The notes under the pieces: generated by a model
What the model was told of the DNA's origin: nothing
Seen by the model: the letters and a program-made list of their open reading frames with translations, nothing else
Database searches by the model: none
Translations under genes and position numbers: made by a program
Shown: positions 63,240-64,000 of the stretch, piece after piece
Numbering within the stretch: the first letter of the stretch is position 1
Layout of the letters: the number at the start of each line of letters is the position of its first letter
NCBI GenBank assembly: GCA_050699875.1
Contig: JBOHFX010000102.1
Span: 1-64,000, forward strand
Direction: 5' to 3'
Source of the DNA: GCA-003244245 sp050699875
Lineage (GTDB): Bacteria > Actinomycetota > Actinomycetes > Mycobacteriales > Pseudonocardiaceae
Length of the DNA stretch: 64,000 bases

Positions 63240-64000
63240 AAGTCCACCGGTGCCGGCACGGTCTGGTCGTCGTCCAACTTCGCCCCGATGCCGAGCTTGT
63301 CCTTGATCCGCTTCTCGATCTCGCCGGCGATGTCCGGATTGTCGCCAAGGAACTTCCTGGCGTTCTCCTTGCCTTGACCTAGCTGATCGCCCTCGTAGGT
63401 GTACCAGGCACCCGCCTTCCGGACGACGCCCTGCTCCACACCCAGATCAATCAGCGAGCCTTCTTTACTAATTCCATGACCGTACAGAATATCAAACTCT
63501 GCTTGTTTGAATGGCGGTGCGCACTTGTTCTTCACCACTTTGACGCGAGTTCGGTTGCCAACGGCGTCCGAGCCGTCCTTGAGCGTTTCAATCCTGCGGA
63601 TGTCCAGCCGTACCGAGGCGTAAAACTTCAGTGCCTTTCCACCCGTGGTGGTCTCCGGGGAACCGAAGAAGACTCCCACCTTTTCCCGGAGCTGGTTGAT
63701 GAAGATCGCTGTGGTTCCCGAGCTGCTCAGCGCACCAGTGATCTTTCGCAGTGCCTGGCTCATCAACCGAGCTTGCAGGCCAACGTGCGCGTCGCCCATC
63801 TCGCCCTCGATCTCCGCCCGCGGGACAAGGGCCGCCACCGAGTCGATGACCACGACGTCCAGCGCACCGGAGCGGATCAACATGTCCGCGATTTCCAGTG
63901 CCTGTTCCCCGGTGTCGGGCTGGGACACCAGCAAGGCATCGGTGTCCACTCCCAGCGACTTCGCGTAGTCGGGATCCAGCGCGTGCTCGGCGTCGATGAA
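63236..64000 (-). CDS. recA: RecA recombinase (5' part outside window)
   Basis: DNA strand-exchange ATPase and LexA coprotease. The window holds the C-terminal 255 codons. FIDAEHALDPDYAKSLGVD, VSQPDTGEQALEI, Walker B VVVIDSVAALVPRAEIEGE, the INQLREKVGVFFGSPETT loop and the acidic tail EKRIKDKLG are typical. Walker A and the promoter, with its expected SOS box, lie beyond the right edge. No intein is seen in this part. Confidence 0.96.
   Translation of the reverse strand, partial: FIDAEHALDPDYAKSLGVDTDALLVSQPDTGEQALEIADMLIRSGALDVVVIDSVAALVPRAEIEGEMGDAHVGLQARLMSQALRKITGALSSSGTTAIFINQLREKVGVFFGSPETTTGGKALKFYASVRLDIRRIETLKDGSDAVGNRTRVKVVKNKCAPPFKQAEFDILYGHGISKEGSLIDLGVEQGVVRKAGAWYTYEGDQLGQGKENARKFLGDNPDIAGEIEKRIKDKLGIGAKLDDDQTVPAPVDF

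Overview
The window is high-GC DNA with dense, mostly intact genes. It lacks tRNA or rRNA genes, CRISPR arrays and insertion sequences, and reads as ordinary actinobacterial chromosome. A WhiB regulator, SigB next to a DtxR/IdeR repressor and galE, the block nrdJ-nrdR / LysM protein / lexA / hflX / dapF / miaA / miaB / gluABCD-type transporter / recX-recA, and an Sdh1-type succinate dehydrogenase all point to the Pseudonocardiales-Mycobacteriales branch, most likely Pseudonocardiaceae. The species cannot be named from the sequence.

Layout. 1-12 kb: the end of a DEAD-box helicase gene, a WhiB3-like regulator, an FAD oxidoreductase, a lipoprotein, an MMPL exporter carrying three extra C-terminal beta-sandwich repeats, a tripeptidyl-peptidase-like lipoprotein and a glutamine-synthetase homologue. 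12-18 kb: a DUF7455 protein, a cysteine-desulfurase-like enzyme, a MOSC protein, a helicase and a YihY membrane protein. 17.4-26.5 kb: the most unusual region. larE diverges from a tight run of larB, larC, an acyl reductase/HAD fusion, a zinc dehydrogenase, a LarA-superfamily protein and a lysophospholipid acyltransferase. This places the whole nickel-pincer cofactor pathway and its presumed client enzyme beside lipid-type enzymes. 26.7-28.5 kb: two amino-acid-kinase-fold genes that closely resemble the alpha and beta subunits of the molybdenum storage protein. 28.7-33.5 kb: DUF3099, a HhH-GPD protein, a polyhydroxyalkanoate locus (phaC, XRE regulator, phasin) and a frameshifted dtd. 33.8-40.7 kb: sigB, acuC, sseA, ideR, galE, a DUF4192 protein and a methyltransferase. 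40.7-53.4 kb: class II ribonucleotide reductase and its repressor NrdR, the SOS pair (LysM protein and lexA, each with a LexA box), then hflX, dapF, miaA, an extradiol-dioxygenase-like protein, a DUF349 protein, a membrane protein and miaB. 53.5-64 kb: a glutamate-type ABC importer, an orphan binding protein, the three-subunit succinate dehydrogenase with a divergent LysR regulator, recX and the 3' part of recA.

How the genes fit together. LarB, LarC and LarE would make the nickel-pincer nucleotide used by the LarA-like protein, which is translationally coupled to an acyl-chain reductase, a dehydrogenase and an acyltransferase. A lipid or polar-headgroup pathway is inferred from this, not shown. 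The Mo-storage pair and the PHA locus both suggest stockpiling of a nutrient. lexA, its divergent LysM neighbour, recX and recA form the DNA-damage response; sigB and ideR link stress and iron control.

Limits: identifications rest on recognising motifs and family resemblance by eye. Start codons are inferred from ribosome-binding sites and overlaps, and no database search was run.
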